The position numbers were made by a program, and so were the translations under genes. From Vreelandella neptunia (GTDB lineage Bacteria > Pseudomonadota > Gammaproteobacteria > Pseudomonadales > Halomonadaceae): a stretch of DNA of 64,000 nt. Below are positions 34,553 to 44,662 of the stretch, piece after piece (the first letter of the stretch is position 1; each line of letters starts with the position of its first letter). The stretch lies in NCBI RefSeq assembly GCF_022489065.1, contig NZ_JAKVTW010000001.1, forward strand, positions 434,001-498,000, written 5' to 3'. A model generated the notes under the pieces. That model did no database searches. It was not told the origin of the DNA and saw nothing but the letters and a program-made list of their open reading frames with translations.

Positions 34553-35560
34553 TTACCCGGGCTTATTCGCCAAAATCACCGCCCGGCGTGGGGCGGGGTA
34601 GCCTTCAATAGTGCGGGTTCGGTCATTGGGATCAAGAAAGTCCGCCAGCGACTGGTAAGTCATCCACGCCGTTGAGCGTTGCTCTTCAAGTGTAGTAACT
34701 GCTTCATCTACCACCCGCACGTTGGTAAAGCCGCAGCGCTCCAGCCAGTGGCATAGCGCTTTGGAAGAGGGCAGGAAGTAGACGTTGGGCATGGCGGCGT
34801 AGCGTTCGCCGGGTACAAAGACCGTTTGCTCGTCGCCTTCGACCACCAAAGTCTCGAGCACCAGCTCGCCGCCAGGCGTCAGCGCCGCTTTTAGCTGCTG
34901 AAGATGTTCCAATGGGGCAGGGCGATGGTAGAGCACACCCATGGAAAATACCGTATCGAAAAAGCCCAGGTTCTCCGGCACATCTTCGATGCCCACTGGC
35001 AAAAACTGCGTTCTGCCCCCGTCAGCATTACCGACAAAGTGGCGTACCGCCTGAAACTGCCAGTAAAAACGCGGTGAAGGGTCGATCACCAATACAAAAG
35101 CAGCCCCGGCCCCAGCCATCCGCCAAGCGTGATAGCCGCTGCCGCCGCCTACATCGAGCACCTTGCGATACTTCAGCGGCGCCAAGTGCGGGGCGACTCG
35201 TTGCCATTTCCAGTCTGAGCGCCACTCGGTATCAATGTGAATGCCACCCAGTTGAAAAGGGCCTTTACGCCAGGGGGCGAGCTTTCTTAATAAGTTAAAA
35301 CACTGGCGCTGCTGGCTATCGCTAAGTTCCAGTTCAACGCTGACGGTGTCGCTGTTTAAATCTACACGCCGCTCACTGGGGAGCGCAGGCAGCTTAGCGA
35401 CGGCTTTTTCCCAAGCGGAGAGGTCGCCATGACGATTACGGTCAAGCCCATAGGCCAACTGTTCGGGTAGCTTGGCAAGCCAGGGCGTTAGCGATTTATC
35501 GAGGGTAGCTTGGTCTAGAAACGCTTGATACAGAACACGGTGATCATCGGGTAACAACAC
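34553..35560 (-). CDS. cmoB: tRNA U34 carboxymethyltransferase CmoB
   Basis: The 335-residue protein is a close match in layout to E. coli CmoB (323). It has APWRKGPFQLGGIHIDTEWRSDWKWQRV in the middle, the SAM motif KVLDVGGGSGYHAWRMAGAGA, FDTVFSMGVLYHR, and VEGDEQTVFVPGERYAAMPNVYF. It transfers a carboxymethyl group from Cx-SAM to ho5U34. I chose the GTG at 35560 because AAGGAGG lies 6 bases before it and it is one base after the cmoA stop. An upstream in-frame ATG at 35593 would place that ribosome site inside the gene. Confidence 0.92.
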   Translation of the reverse strand: MLLPDDHRVLYQAFLDQATLDKSLTPWLAKLPEQLAYGLDRNRHGDLSAWEKAVAKLPALPSERRVDLNSDTVSVELELSDSQQRQCFNLLRKLAPWRKGPFQLGGIHIDTEWRSDWKWQRVAPHLAPLKYRKVLDVGGGSGYHAWRMAGAGAAFVLVIDPSPRFYWQFQAVRHFVGNADGGRTQFLPVGIEDVPENLGFFDTVFSMGVLYHRPAPLEHLQQLKAALTPGGELVLETLVVEGDEQTVFVPGERYAAMPNVYFLPSSKALCHWLERCGFTNVRVVDEAVTTLEEQRSTAWMTYQSLADFLDPNDRTRTIEGYPAPRRAVILANKPG

Positions 35561-35561
35561 C

Positions 35562-36305
35562 TCACCCCTCCTTGAACGCAATGAGTGAGGCAAAATTCAA
35601 ATACTGGAACCAGGTCACTGAGCGAGGAAAGCCTGCCTGTTGCAAACGGCCATGAAGCGCATCGAGAGTGTCGGGTACCAGCACGTTCTCAAGGGCGGTG
35701 CGTTTCTGGCTAATTTCTAAATCGCTATAGCCGTTGGCACGCTTGAAATCGTGGTAGCGTTCAACGCGCCATGCATTATCACGCTCGTCGGCATCGACCG
35801 TTTTCTCTGAAAGAATCAGCACGCCGCCGGGCTCAAGCGCTGCATAAAGCCTTGCCAACAATGCATCGCGGTCAGCAGCAGGCAGAAACTGCAGCGTAAA
35901 GTTGAGAATGATCATGCCTGAAGGTGCATACTCCAGGGTACGTATATCGGCTTCTTCCACCTGCATCTCGTGTGCAGGGCACTCATCAGCAAAGGTTTGC
36001 CGTGCCTGAGTTACCATGGCGGGTGACAGATCAACGCCCGTGTAGCGAAAAGCATCCGGCGGCAGGGCGCCAGCCAAAGCAAGCCCCGAAGCGCCCAGCG
36101 AGCAGCCCAGGTCATATACATGGGCGCCGTGGCGTAGGTGGCGCTGGGCAATTAAGCTCAACATACCCAGAATTTGCCCGTAACCAGGCACCGAGCGGCG
36201 GATCATATCGGGAAAGCACGCGACGACCTTCTCATCGAAAGAGAACCTTGCTACTCGGTCAAGGGGTGTCGAAAAGATAGCGTCACGGTAAGATGCATCA
36301 CTCAT
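35562..36305 (-). CDS. cmoA: Carboxy-SAM synthase CmoA
   Basis: The 247-residue protein matches CmoA (E. coli 247). It has FDEKVVACFPDMIRRSVPGYGQIL near the start, SAM motif VYDLGCSLGASGLALA, and MIILNFTLQFL. It converts SAM and prephenate to carboxy-SAM, the donor for CmoB. The ATG at 36305 is preferred to an in-frame TTG two codons earlier. cmoA and cmoB form an operon with a one-base gap. Confidence 0.93.
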   Translation of the reverse strand: MSDASYRDAIFSTPLDRVARFSFDEKVVACFPDMIRRSVPGYGQILGMLSLIAQRHLRHGAHVYDLGCSLGASGLALAGALPPDAFRYTGVDLSPAMVTQARQTFADECPAHEMQVEEADIRTLEYAPSGMIILNFTLQFLPAADRDALLARLYAALEPGGVLILSEKTVDADERDNAWRVERYHDFKRANGYSDLEISQKRTALENVLVPDTLDALHGRLQQAGFPRSVTWFQYLNFASLIAFKEG

Positions 36306-36365
36306 GGGCAAGCCGGAATCATGGAAAAGGCGTATTAGTTTACGCGCCCTTAATTAACGAGAACA

Positions 36366-36410
36366 GGCCTGGCTAGAATAGACTTGGTTAGGATAGGCCT
36401 GGTTTGAATA
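36366..36410. repeat. Three tandem 15-bp repeats in the pgi leader
   Basis: Three units in exact 15-base register: GGCCTGGCTAGAATA, GACTTGGTTAGGATA and GGCCTGGTTTGAATA (consensus GRCYTGGYTWGRATA). They sit 40 to 84 bases upstream of the pgi start. Each unit ends in a -10-like AT-rich hexamer. The repeats may be regulatory or a small slippage array. Confidence 0.7.
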
Positions 36411-36449
36411 GATTCCTGCTGCAAGGAACGACGCCACTGGAGATGCCAC

Positions 36450-38132
36450 ATGGCCTCAGCATCAAGCGCTACCCCCGATACGTTACCCGCGTGGCAGACG
36501 TTAAAGCATCACGCTGAAACGCTGCAGCACGTTCACTTGAAAACGCTGTTTGGCACTGAACCCTCGCGCTGGGAAAGCTTCACTCGCCAAGTGGCGGGCT
36601 TGACGCTGGATCTCTCCAAGCAGCGATGGGACGACGATACCCTCGAACATCTGTTTACGCTGGCCAGCGAAGCGGGCGTGCCTTCAGCCATTGAAGCGCT
36701 GCTGAGTGGTAAGCGAGTGAACGTCAGCGAAAACCGCCCGGCCCTGCACACGGCGTTGCGTTTACCCGCTGATGCAACGCTTGAAGTGGAGGGTGAGGAT
36801 ATCGTTGCCGCCGTGCACGAAAGCCTTGCTCAGATGGAACGCTTGGTTGGCCGTTTGCATGCGGGCCAGTGGCGCGGCGCCACTGGCAAGCCGATTCGCC
36901 ACGTGGTTAATCTAGGCGTAGGCGGCTCTGATTTAGGCCCGCTAATGGTCACCCATGCGTTGGCAGACTTTCGTCCCAAAGACATTCATCCAGTAGAAGT
37001 GCATTTTGCCTCCACCATGGATGGCTCACAGTTGGCGGACTATTTAAGCCGACTGAATCCTGAAACCACCATTTTTGTGTTGTCGTCCAAATCGTTTACC
37101 ACGATTGATACGCTCTCTAACGCTAACACGGCGCGGGAGTGGCTGTTGGGCTGTTTAACCCAGCATGGTGCCACGCCGGTCAGTGCTGAACTGGTCGTTC
37201 GTCAGCACTTTATTGGTGTTTCAGCGAGCCCCGAAAAAATGACTGAGTGGGGCATTGCCGACGACCACCAGTTAACCTTCTGGGAGTGGGTCGGGGGGCG
37301 CTATTCGCTCTGGGGAACTATTGGCTTACCCATTGCCCTAGTGGTGGGGATGGCGAATTTCCGCGAATTTCTAGCCGGTGCTCACACCATGGATCGTCAC
37401 TTTTCTGAAGCGCCCATGGAAGATAATTTGCCGATACTGCTTGGCTTGGCAGGTATCTGGAACGTCAACTTTCTGGATATTCGTGCGCACTCTATTCTGC
37501 CTTACGATGGGCGTTTGGAGTATTTCGCCGCCTACCTTGAACAGCTTGAGATGGAGTCCAACGGCAAATCGGTGACCCGCCAAGGCCAGCCGGTTAACTA
37601 CTCGACCTGCCCGGTACTCTGGGGTCAACTGGGACCCAATGCGCAGCACGCCTTTTATCAGCTGTTGCACCAAGGCACTCAGCCGGTGGTGTGTGATTTT
37701 ATTGCGCCGCTAAAACGATACGACGAGGTGGAAGACCCAGATACCCGTCGCCATCTGAAAACCCAGCACCGTTTAGCGCTGGCCAACTGCTTTGCTCAGT
37801 CTCGTGTATTGATGCTTGGTGACGATGCGTTGGAAGATGACGGCCCGAGGCCGGAGCATAAACGCTATCGCGGCAATCAGCCCTCCACCACGGTGCTGCT
37901 TGACCAGCTGACGCCCGCGACCCTTGGATCGCTGATCGCGCTTTACGAGCACAAGGTCTTTGTTCAGGCGGTGATTTGGGATATCAATCCGTTTGACCAG
38001 TGGGGCGTTGAGCTGGGCAAACAGATTGCCACCGATACTCAGAAAATTATTGATCATCAGGGTGATCTATCGCGGATGGATGCTTCTAGTAAGGGGTTGA
38101 TTGAAGCGTTTTGGGCGGCTGAGAAGGAATGA
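36450..38132 (+). CDS. pgi: Glucose-6-phosphate isomerase
   Basis: The 560-residue protein has all PGI marks: VVNLGVGGSDLGPLMV, FVLSSKSFTTIDTL, GGRYSLWGTIGLPIAL, the histidine-bearing GNQPSTTVLL region, and VIWDINPFDQWGVELGK near the C-terminus. It interconverts glucose 6-phosphate and fructose 6-phosphate in the cytoplasm. Three tandem 15-bp repeats lie in its leader. It looks monocistronic and is followed by parE after 167 bases. Confidence 0.96.
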   Translation: MASASSATPDTLPAWQTLKHHAETLQHVHLKTLFGTEPSRWESFTRQVAGLTLDLSKQRWDDDTLEHLFTLASEAGVPSAIEALLSGKRVNVSENRPALHTALRLPADATLEVEGEDIVAAVHESLAQMERLVGRLHAGQWRGATGKPIRHVVNLGVGGSDLGPLMVTHALADFRPKDIHPVEVHFASTMDGSQLADYLSRLNPETTIFVLSSKSFTTIDTLSNANTAREWLLGCLTQHGATPVSAELVVRQHFIGVSASPEKMTEWGIADDHQLTFWEWVGGRYSLWGTIGLPIALVVGMANFREFLAGAHTMDRHFSEAPMEDNLPILLGLAGIWNVNFLDIRAHSILPYDGRLEYFAAYLEQLEMESNGKSVTRQGQPVNYSTCPVLWGQLGPNAQHAFYQLLHQGTQPVVCDFIAPLKRYDEVEDPDTRRHLKTQHRLALANCFAQSRVLMLGDDALEDDGPRPEHKRYRGNQPSTTVLLDQLTPATLGSLIALYEHKVFVQAVIWDINPFDQWGVELGKQIATDTQKIIDHQGDLSRMDASSKGLIEAFWAAEKE

Positions 38133-38299
38133 ATCAAGCTGGGGCCAGTTGGGGCTATCCCCGGCGGCCCTGGTAATAAACATGGCTAGATATACAGCTT
38201 TTTGCTTTTCCGCTATCCTGTGCTTCTTTGCAAGCCGCCAATTACTCGATTCAGCATTAATATGGCTGCCAGTACGATTTTTCAGGGAACCGACGTTAC

Positions 38300-40195
38300 A
38301 TGACCCAGTTTGATGCCTCTCAGTACGGCGCGAGTTCCATCGAAGTCCTGTCGGGCCTCGAGCCGGTACGTAAGCGTCCCGGTATGTATACCGACACCAC
38401 ACGCCCTAACCACCTTGCCCAGGAAGTTATTGATAACAGCGTCGATGAAGCGCTGGCGGGCCACGCCACCATGATTAACGTCGTACTGCATAGCGACGGC
38501 GGGATCGAAGTGCAGGATAACGGCCGGGGTATGCCGATTGATCTTCACCCTGAGCACGGTGTGTCGGGCGTTGAACTGATATTTACCAAGCTACACTCGG
38601 GCGGCAAATTCTCCTCTACCAGCTATCGCTTCTCGGGCGGCTTACACGGGGTGGGGGTGTCCGTTGTTAATGCGCTTTCGCGCCGTTTAGATGTAGAAGT
38701 CACCCGTGACGGTGCGCGCCATGCCATGGCCTTCGAGTTCGGTGAAAAAGTTGAAGACCTGCATGAAATTGGCAAAGCCCCCAAGCGGGCGAGTGGCACC
38801 CTGGTGCGCTTCTGGCCCGATGAAAGCTACTTCGATAGCCCAAAGTTAGCGCTCACCCGGCTGAAGCATTTGCTGCGTGCCAAAGCCGTGCTCTGCCCTG
38901 GCTTAAAAGTCACCTTGCTAGAACCTGATGGCACCTCCACCGAGTGGGAGTTCGCCGATGGTTTGCGCGACTATCTGGTTGAAGCCACCGACGGCTATGA
39001 AGTGCTGCCCCGCGAGCCTTTTGTAGGTCACTTTAATGACGACGAGCACGGCGTAGACTGGGCAATCCAGTGGCTACCTGAGGGCGGTGAAGCGCTGCTG
39101 GAAAGCTACGTCAACCTGATCCCCACCCCTCAAGGGGGCACCCACGTGAACGGTTTCCGTTCTGGGCTGCTGGACGCGCTACGTGAATTTTGCGAATACC
39201 GTAGCCTGTTGCCCCGTGGTATCAAGCTCACCGCCGATGATCTCTGGGAGCGCACCTCTTTTGTACTCTCGGTGAAGATGCTCGACCCCCAGTTTGCCGG
39301 GCAAACCAAAGAGCGGCTTTCGTCGCGTACGATTGCTGGCTTTGTATCGGGGGTGGTGAAAGACGCTTTTTCGCTGTGGCTAAACCATCACGTGGATCAA
39401 GCCGAAGCGATTGCCGAGCTGGTGATCAGCGCGGCGCAAAATCGTCAGAAAAAAGCTAAAAAAGTGCTCCGTAAAAAGGTCACTTCCGGCCCGGCGCTGC
39501 CCGGTAAGCTGGCGGATTGCTCCGGCCAGGATCCCGCCCAGAGCGAGCTATTCCTGGTAGAAGGGGACTCGGCGGGCGGCAGTGCCAAGCAGGCGCGCAA
39601 CCGCGAAACCCAGGCGATACTGCCGCTGCGCGGTAAGATTCTGAATACCTGGGAAGTGGAGACCCACGATATCTACGGCTCCCAGGAGGTACACGATATC
39701 GCAGTGGCCATTGGTGCCGACCCCGGCAGCGCTGATTTAGAAAAACTGCGCTACCACAAGATCTGTATCCTGGCCGATGCCGACTCTGATGGCCTGCACA
39801 TCGCTACGCTGCTGTGCGCGCTGTTTGTGCGCCACTTCCCGAGCTTGGTCGACGCAGGACATGTCTATGTGGCGATGCCGCCGCTTTACCGTATCGACTT
39901 GGGTAAAGAAGTGCACTACGCGCTGGATGAGAGTGAAAAAGCCGCCATTCTCAAACAACTGGCCAATAAGCGCGGCACACCCAATGTGCAACGTTTTAAA
40001 GGCCTGGGTGAAATGAGCCCGCTACAGCTGCGTGAAACCACCATGTCGACGGAAACCCGCCGCCTGGTGCAGCTCACTTTAACGGAGGGCGACGGCACCA
40101 TGGAAATGATGGATATGCTTCTGGCCAAAAAACGTGCCGGTGACCGCAAAAAGTGGCTGGAAGATTACGGCAACCTCGCAGACATTGAGGTATAA
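38300..40195 (+). CDS. parE: DNA topoisomerase IV subunit B (ParE)
   Basis: The 631-residue protein has the GHKL ATPase motifs [20 protein letters not shown] and [17 protein letters not shown]. Its C-terminal TOPRIM part includes [17 protein letters not shown] and [13 protein letters not shown]. The length matches E. coli ParE (630), and the lack of a GyrB-type insert separates it from GyrB. It decatenates daughter chromosomes with ParC, encoded 5 bases downstream. Confidence 0.95.
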   Translation: MTQFDASQYGASSIEVLSGLEPVRKRPGMYTDTTRPNHLAQEVIDNSVDEALAGHATMINVVLHSDGGIEVQDNGRGMPIDLHPEHGVSGVELIFTKLHSGGKFSSTSYRFSGGLHGVGVSVVNALSRRLDVEVTRDGARHAMAFEFGEKVEDLHEIGKAPKRASGTLVRFWPDESYFDSPKLALTRLKHLLRAKAVLCPGLKVTLLEPDGTSTEWEFADGLRDYLVEATDGYEVLPREPFVGHFNDDEHGVDWAIQWLPEGGEALLESYVNLIPTPQGGTHVNGFRSGLLDALREFCEYRSLLPRGIKLTADDLWERTSFVLSVKMLDPQFAGQTKERLSSRTIAGFVSGVVKDAFSLWLNHHVDQAEAIAELVISAAQNRQKKAKKVLRKKVTSGPALPGKLADCSGQDPAQSELFLVEGDSAGGSAKQARNRETQAILPLRGKILNTWEVETHDIYGSQEVHDIAVAIGADPGSADLEKLRYHKICILADADSDGLHIATLLCALFVRHFPSLVDAGHVYVAMPPLYRIDLGKEVHYALDESEKAAILKQLANKRGTPNVQRFKGLGEMSPLQLRETTMSTETRRLVQLTLTEGDGTMEMMDMLLAKKRAGDRKKWLEDYGNLADIEV

Positions 40196-40200
40196 CCCCG

Positions 40201-42453
40201 ATGACCATGGATATTCAGGTAGCGGAGGGGGATGTAGAACAACTCTCCCTGCGCGACTACACCGAAAAAGCGTACCTCGACTACTCGATGTACGTCATTC
40301 TCGACCGCGCGCTGCCCAACATTGGCGACGGCATGAAACCCGTGCAGCGGCGGATCATTTACGCCATGCGCGAGTTGGCGCTGCACGCCAACGCCAAGTA
40401 CAAAAAGTCGGCGCGTACCGTTGGTGACGTGCTAGGTAAATTCCATCCCCATGGCGATAGCGCCTGCTACGAAGCCATGGTGCTAATGGCTCAGCCGTTT
40501 AGCTACCGCTACCCGCTAGTGGATGGCCAAGGCAACTGGGGGAGCCCTGACGACCCTAAATCCTTCGCCGCCATGCGCTACACCGAGGCTAAGCTTTCCA
40601 AGTTTGCCGAAGTATTGCTTGGCGAGCTGGGTCAGGGCACCGTCGATTGGGCGCCCAATTTTGATGGCACTATGCAGGAGCCGCTGGTACTGCCCGCAAA
40701 GCTCCCCCATGTGCTGCTCAACGGCGGTACCGGGATTGCCGTGGGCATGGCCACTGATATCCCGCCGCATAATGTGTCGGAAGTGGTCGAAGCGACCTGT
40801 CATCTACTGCGCAATCCCAAGGCCACCACCGCCGATTTGATGGAGTTCGTGCCTGCACCGGATTTCCCCACCGATGCGGAAATTATTACTCCGCCTGCGG
40901 ATTTAAGAAAGCTCTACGAATCCGGCCGGGGCTCGGTCAAACTACGTGCCCGCTACATCCGTGAAGAAGCCAATATCGTTATTACCTCGGTGCCCTATCA
41001 GGTCAGCGGTGCTAAGGTGCTGGAGCAGATTGCCGCCCAGATGCAGGCCAAAAAGCTACCCATGGTGGCGGATCTGCGCGATGAATCGACCCATGAAGAG
41101 CCAACGCGGCTGGTGATCGAACCGCGCTCAAACCGTATAGACGTTGAGTCGCTGATGGCGCACCTGTTCGCCACCACCGATTTGGAAAAGAACGTGCGGG
41201 TGAATATGAACGTGATCGGCCTGGATGGCCGCCCACGGGTAATGCCGCTGCCTGAAATGTTGGGCGAATGGCTTCAGTTCCGCCGCAGCACGGTGCGCCG
41301 TCGTTTAGAGCACCGCCTAGGCAAAGTCGAAGATCGGCTGCATATCCTGGAAGGCCTACTGATCGCCTACCTGGATCTGGACGAAGTGATCCGCATCATC
41401 CGCGAAGAGGATGACCCCAAAGCCTCGCTGATCGCCACTTTCAGCCTTTCCGAACGCCAGGCAGAAGCCATCCTAGAGCTGCGTCTGCGTCACCTTGCCA
41501 AGCTCGAAGAGATGAAAATTCGTGGCGAGCAGGACGAACTGGAAAAAGAGCGCAAATATTTACAGGGGCTGCTGGGCAGCGAAGCCAAGCTCACCACGCT
41601 GATCGAAAAAGAGATCCGCGCTGCGGGTAAAGAGCACGGCGATGAGCGTCGCTCACCGCTGGTCGAGCGGGAAGAGTCTAAGGCGCTGTCTGAAGTGGAA
41701 CTGCTGGGCGCAGACCCGATTACTGTGGTGCTATCGGATAAAGGCTGGATTCGCGCGGCTAAAGGGCATGATATTGATCCCGAAGGTCTCTCTTATAAAG
41801 CCGGGGATAGCTTTCAACTGGCGGCGAAAGGTAAAACCAACCAGCCGCTGGTGCTGCTGGATGATACCGGGCGGGCCTATACGCTCTCTGCGCATAACTT
41901 ACCCAGTGCGCGGGGCCAAGGTGAGCCGGTGACCGGGCGTGCTAACGTTGCCGCTGGAGCGAAAATGGCCGGGCTGATGTTTGCACCTCCCGAGCGGCGC
42001 TTTGTGCTCGCTACCGACGGCGGCTACGGCTTTGTGGCGCGGCTGGATACGCTCACCGGTAAAAACAAAGCCGGTAAAGCGGTACTTAGCCTGCCCAAGG
42101 GCTGCAATGTGATGGCGCCAGTGGAAGTGCCTGAGGGTGAGGAGCTGTGGGTGGCTTCCGTTTCTAATGAGGGCCGGCTACTGCTGTTCCCCTTGGATCA
42201 GTTACCCGAGATGTCTAAAGGTAAGGGCAATAAAATGCTCGATATCCCAGGCCCAAGAGCCGCCCGCCGAGAAGAGTTTGTTACCGGCATTGTGGTGCTA
42301 GCTGCCAGTGATGCGCTGATGATCCATGCTGGCAAGCGCAAGCTGACGCTAAAAGCCGACGACTTGGCATACTATCGCGGTGAGCGCGGTCGGCGTGGTA
42401 GTAAGCTGCCCCGCGGCTTCCAGAAAGTAGATCGACTAGAGGCAGGGGAGTAA
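40201..42453 (+). CDS. parC: DNA topoisomerase IV subunit A (ParC)
   Basis: The 750-residue protein matches E. coli ParC (752). The active-site tyrosine lies in the segment following [24 protein letters not shown] and the helix reads [15 protein letters not shown]. The quinolone-region residues are Ser and Glu-type as in sensitive enzymes (HGDSACYE). The C-terminal beta-pinwheel is degenerate, as usual for ParC. Spacing to serB is 3 bases, giving the parE-parC-serB order. Confidence 0.95.
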   Translation: MTMDIQVAEGDVEQLSLRDYTEKAYLDYSMYVILDRALPNIGDGMKPVQRRIIYAMRELALHANAKYKKSARTVGDVLGKFHPHGDSACYEAMVLMAQPFSYRYPLVDGQGNWGSPDDPKSFAAMRYTEAKLSKFAEVLLGELGQGTVDWAPNFDGTMQEPLVLPAKLPHVLLNGGTGIAVGMATDIPPHNVSEVVEATCHLLRNPKATTADLMEFVPAPDFPTDAEIITPPADLRKLYESGRGSVKLRARYIREEANIVITSVPYQVSGAKVLEQIAAQMQAKKLPMVADLRDESTHEEPTRLVIEPRSNRIDVESLMAHLFATTDLEKNVRVNMNVIGLDGRPRVMPLPEMLGEWLQFRRSTVRRRLEHRLGKVEDRLHILEGLLIAYLDLDEVIRIIREEDDPKASLIATFSLSERQAEAILELRLRHLAKLEEMKIRGEQDELEKERKYLQGLLGSEAKLTTLIEKEIRAAGKEHGDERRSPLVEREESKALSEVELLGADPITVVLSDKGWIRAAKGHDIDPEGLSYKAGDSFQLAAKGKTNQPLVLLDDTGRAYTLSAHNLPSARGQGEPVTGRANVAAGAKMAGLMFAPPERRFVLATDGGYGFVARLDTLTGKNKAGKAVLSLPKGCNVMAPVEVPEGEELWVASVSNEGRLLLFPLDQLPEMSKGKGNKMLDIPGPRAARREEFVTGIVVLAASDALMIHAGKRKLTLKADDLAYYRGERGRRGSKLPRGFQKVDRLEAGE

Positions 42454-42456
42454 GTA

Positions 42457-43383
42457 ATGGCACGCGGTGATTTGATCCTAACCGTACTAGCGTCGGATTT
42501 AACCGCCGACATTCAAGCTCAGATAGATGCTCTCATTACGCAGTTTAATCTGAACGTGAAGAGTACCCAGCGGCTTGCCGATGTCTCATTTCAGTCAGGT
42601 GATGGCATCGACTGTGTTGAGTACTGTTTGTCCGGCGACGCAGATAGCAAAGCAGTGCGCGACGCCGCGCTTTTGCTGAGTGAAACGCTGGGTATTGATA
42701 TCGTTGCCCAACCAGATACTCGCGATCACGTTCAGCCCCGTTTGGTCTGTTTCGATATGGACTCCACGTTGATTAAAGCTGAGGTGATTGATGAGCTGGC
42801 TCGCCGCCATGGCGTTGGTGAAGAAGTCGCCGAAGTCACCGAGCGTGCTATGCGCGGGGAGCTGGATTTCAAGGCGAGCTTTCGCGAGCGGATGAGCAAA
42901 CTGGTCGGTTTGGATGAGTCGGTGCTGGCGGAAATCGCTGAGGAGCTGCCGCTGATGGAGGGCGTTGAACGCCTGATGGTTAATCTAAAGCGGTTAGGCT
43001 ATCGCACCGCCATTCTCTCCGGCGGCTTTACCTACTTTGCTCTCCACTTACAGAAGAAGCTTGGCTTTGACGAGATTCATGCCAATGAGCTGATCATTGA
43101 AAATGGCAAAGTGACCGGCGAAGTAAGCGAACCAATCGTGGATGCCGAGCGTAAAGCCGAACTGCTCGAAGTCATCGCACTACGGCAGGGCTTTAGCCTC
43201 GATCAGACGATAGCCGTGGGTGACGGTGCCAACGATCTTAAAATGCTGGCCAAAGCGGGGATGGGCATCGCGTTTCGGGCCAAGCCGTTGGTGCGTGCCC
43301 AAGCGTGTCAGGCGATCTCGACATCGGGGCTTGACGGTGTGCTCTACCTGCTCGGCTATCACCAGCAGGATTTAACACCTTAG
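42457..43383 (+). CDS. serB: Phosphoserine phosphatase SerB
   Basis: The 308-residue protein has an N-terminal ACT-like domain, then HAD motifs: LVCFDMDSTLIKAEVIDELA (nucleophile Asp), AILSGGFTYFA, and IAVGDGANDLKMLAKAGMGIAF. The family helix EVTERAMRGELDFKASFRERM is clear. It carries out the last step of serine synthesis. It is last in the parE-parC-serB set and ends at a strong bidirectional terminator. Confidence 0.95.
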   Translation: MARGDLILTVLASDLTADIQAQIDALITQFNLNVKSTQRLADVSFQSGDGIDCVEYCLSGDADSKAVRDAALLLSETLGIDIVAQPDTRDHVQPRLVCFDMDSTLIKAEVIDELARRHGVGEEVAEVTERAMRGELDFKASFRERMSKLVGLDESVLAEIAEELPLMEGVERLMVNLKRLGYRTAILSGGFTYFALHLQKKLGFDEIHANELIIENGKVTGEVSEPIVDAERKAELLEVIALRQGFSLDQTIAVGDGANDLKMLAKAGMGIAFRAKPLVRAQACQAISTSGLDGVLYLLGYHQQDLTP

Positions 43384-43420
43384 AGCAGTATCAGGGTAGG
43401 TAGTATAAGAGTAGGTAGTA

Positions 43421-43458
43421 AAAAAGCGGGTGGTGCTTTCTAGCACCACCCGCTTTTT
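43421..43458 (+). terminator. Bidirectional terminator between serB and mrpG
   Basis: A perfect 17-bp stem (AAAAAGCGGGTGGTGCT and its complement) with a 4-base loop has A-run and T-run ends, so it works for both converging operons. Confidence 0.93.
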
Positions 43459-43471
43459 ATTTTATGACGAT

Positions 43472-43858
43472 TCAGCCATGGCCCTTATCGGGATGTGGTA
43501 CCGGTTTGTCGCCGACTTCCTCGGCCCTTAATTCGACCGGATGCCCTTGGGTTTTAACCGCATGCTTCAAACGCAGGTGCAAGCCAGACTTGGCCAGCAG
43601 GTGGGCGCTGACGGGGGCAGTGATAAACAGGAAAAGTGTAATCAGCAGTTCTTGGATATCCGGCTTGCCATCGACACTCCAGAAATACAGCATTGAGGCC
43701 ATTAGCATACAGCCGATGCCCAAGGTGGTGGCTTTAGTGGGGCCATGCAAGCGCATGTAGAAATCGCGCAAGTGCGCCATCCCCAACGAGCCGATAAATA
43801 CAAAGATACCGCCAGCGATCAGCAGCAGTGAAATAAGCGCTTCAATGATTACTGACAT
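43472..43858 (-). CDS. mrpG: Na+/H+ antiporter subunit G
   Basis: The 128-residue protein has three membrane segments and the MrpG motif GSLGMAHLRDFYMRLHGPTKATTLG. It is a small structural subunit of the Mrp antiporter complex. AGGAGG precedes the ATG. It lies 43 bases after mrpF, unlike the overlapping genes upstream, and that gap carries two copies of ATCATTCGAT. Confidence 0.92.
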   Translation of the reverse strand: MSVIIEALISLLLIAGGIFVFIGSLGMAHLRDFYMRLHGPTKATTLGIGCMLMASMLYFWSVDGKPDIQELLITLFLFITAPVSAHLLAKSGLHLRLKHAVKTQGHPVELRAEEVGDKPVPHPDKGHG

Positions 43859-43901
43859 AGTTCCTCCTGGCTCCTGTACATCATTCGATAGCTCATGTTA
43901 A

Positions 43902-44171
43902 TCATTCGATGATGTCTCCGCGCAGAATGTATTTGCATACCGCCACCGTGCTAATAAAACCGAGCATTGCGATCAACAGCGCCGACTCGAAGTAGGTTTT
44001 GCTGTTCAGCCAGAGCCCCAACAGCACGATGAGCGCAATCGAATTGACGTACATGGTGTCTAGCGCGAGCACGCGATCAGGCAAACTGGGCCCAATGGTC
44101 AGGCGGTAGAGATTCATCAATAGTGCCATCACGACCAGCGCTAAGGTGATATAGAGTGCAATGCTCAACAT
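43902..44171 (-). CDS. mrpF: Na+/H+ antiporter subunit F
   Basis: The 89-residue protein has three membrane segments and the MrpF signature GPSLPDRVLALDTMYVN. It overlaps mrpE by 7 bases, with its AAGGAG ribosome site inside mrpE. Confidence 0.93.
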   Translation of the reverse strand: MLSIALYITLALVVMALLMNLYRLTIGPSLPDRVLALDTMYVNSIALIVLLGLWLNSKTYFESALLIAMLGFISTVAVCKYILRGDIIE

Positions 44172-44662
44172 TCGTAGATCTCCTTAAGCGGGCGTTCATA
44201 GCGCTCACGAATCTGGTTAATCAGCGCCTCCTCGTCGTCCACGTTCAAGGCGTGAATCAGCAGTGACTTACCATCCATGCGCAGATTGGCCGACACGGTG
44301 CCCGGTGTCAGGCTGATCGTGCTGGCGAGCAGCGTGATGGTGAAGCGCTCTTCGAGCATCAGTGGGTATTCAATAAAGTGGGGTTTAAGTGTTCGCCAAG
44401 GGTTGGCGATTAGGTAAGCCACCTCAAAGTTGGCGGTGATAATGTCGCCCAGCACTCGAAAGATAAACCGCAGCAGCGCAAAAGGCTTGGCAATCAGAGG
44501 GCGTGCGTCCCAAAAGCGGTGGGTCAGCAAAGGGATTAAGATGGCCAAGGAACCGCCCAGAACGAATTGTCCAAAGGCATAGCTGCGAACCAATAGCAGC
44601 CAAACAACGAGCAGTAGTATCGATAAAACAGGCGTGGGTAGCCAGGAGCGCGGCGCGATCAT
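44165..44662 (-). CDS. mrpE: Na+/H+ antiporter subunit E
   Basis: The 165-residue protein has N-terminal membrane helices and the MrpE soluble part with TLLASTISLTPGTVSANL and LLIHALNVDDEEAL. It overlaps mrpD by 4 bases. Confidence 0.93.
   Translation of the reverse strand: MIAPRSWLPTPVLSILLLVVWLLLVRSYAFGQFVLGGSLAILIPLLTHRFWDARPLIAKPFALLRFIFRVLGDIITANFEVAYLIANPWRTLKPHFIEYPLMLEERFTITLLASTISLTPGTVSANLRMDGKSLLIHALNVDDEEALINQIRERYERPLKEIYEC

Noticed and set aside
35561-35593. Longer cmoB starting at ATG 35593
   Set aside because: It overlaps cmoA by 32 bases and places a strong AAGGAGG ribosome site inside the gene; the GTG at 35560 fits that site and the family N-terminus.
43391-43420. Direct repeats of GTAGGTAGTA before the serB terminator
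   Set aside because: Two short imperfect copies in a non-coding tail; too little to support a feature.
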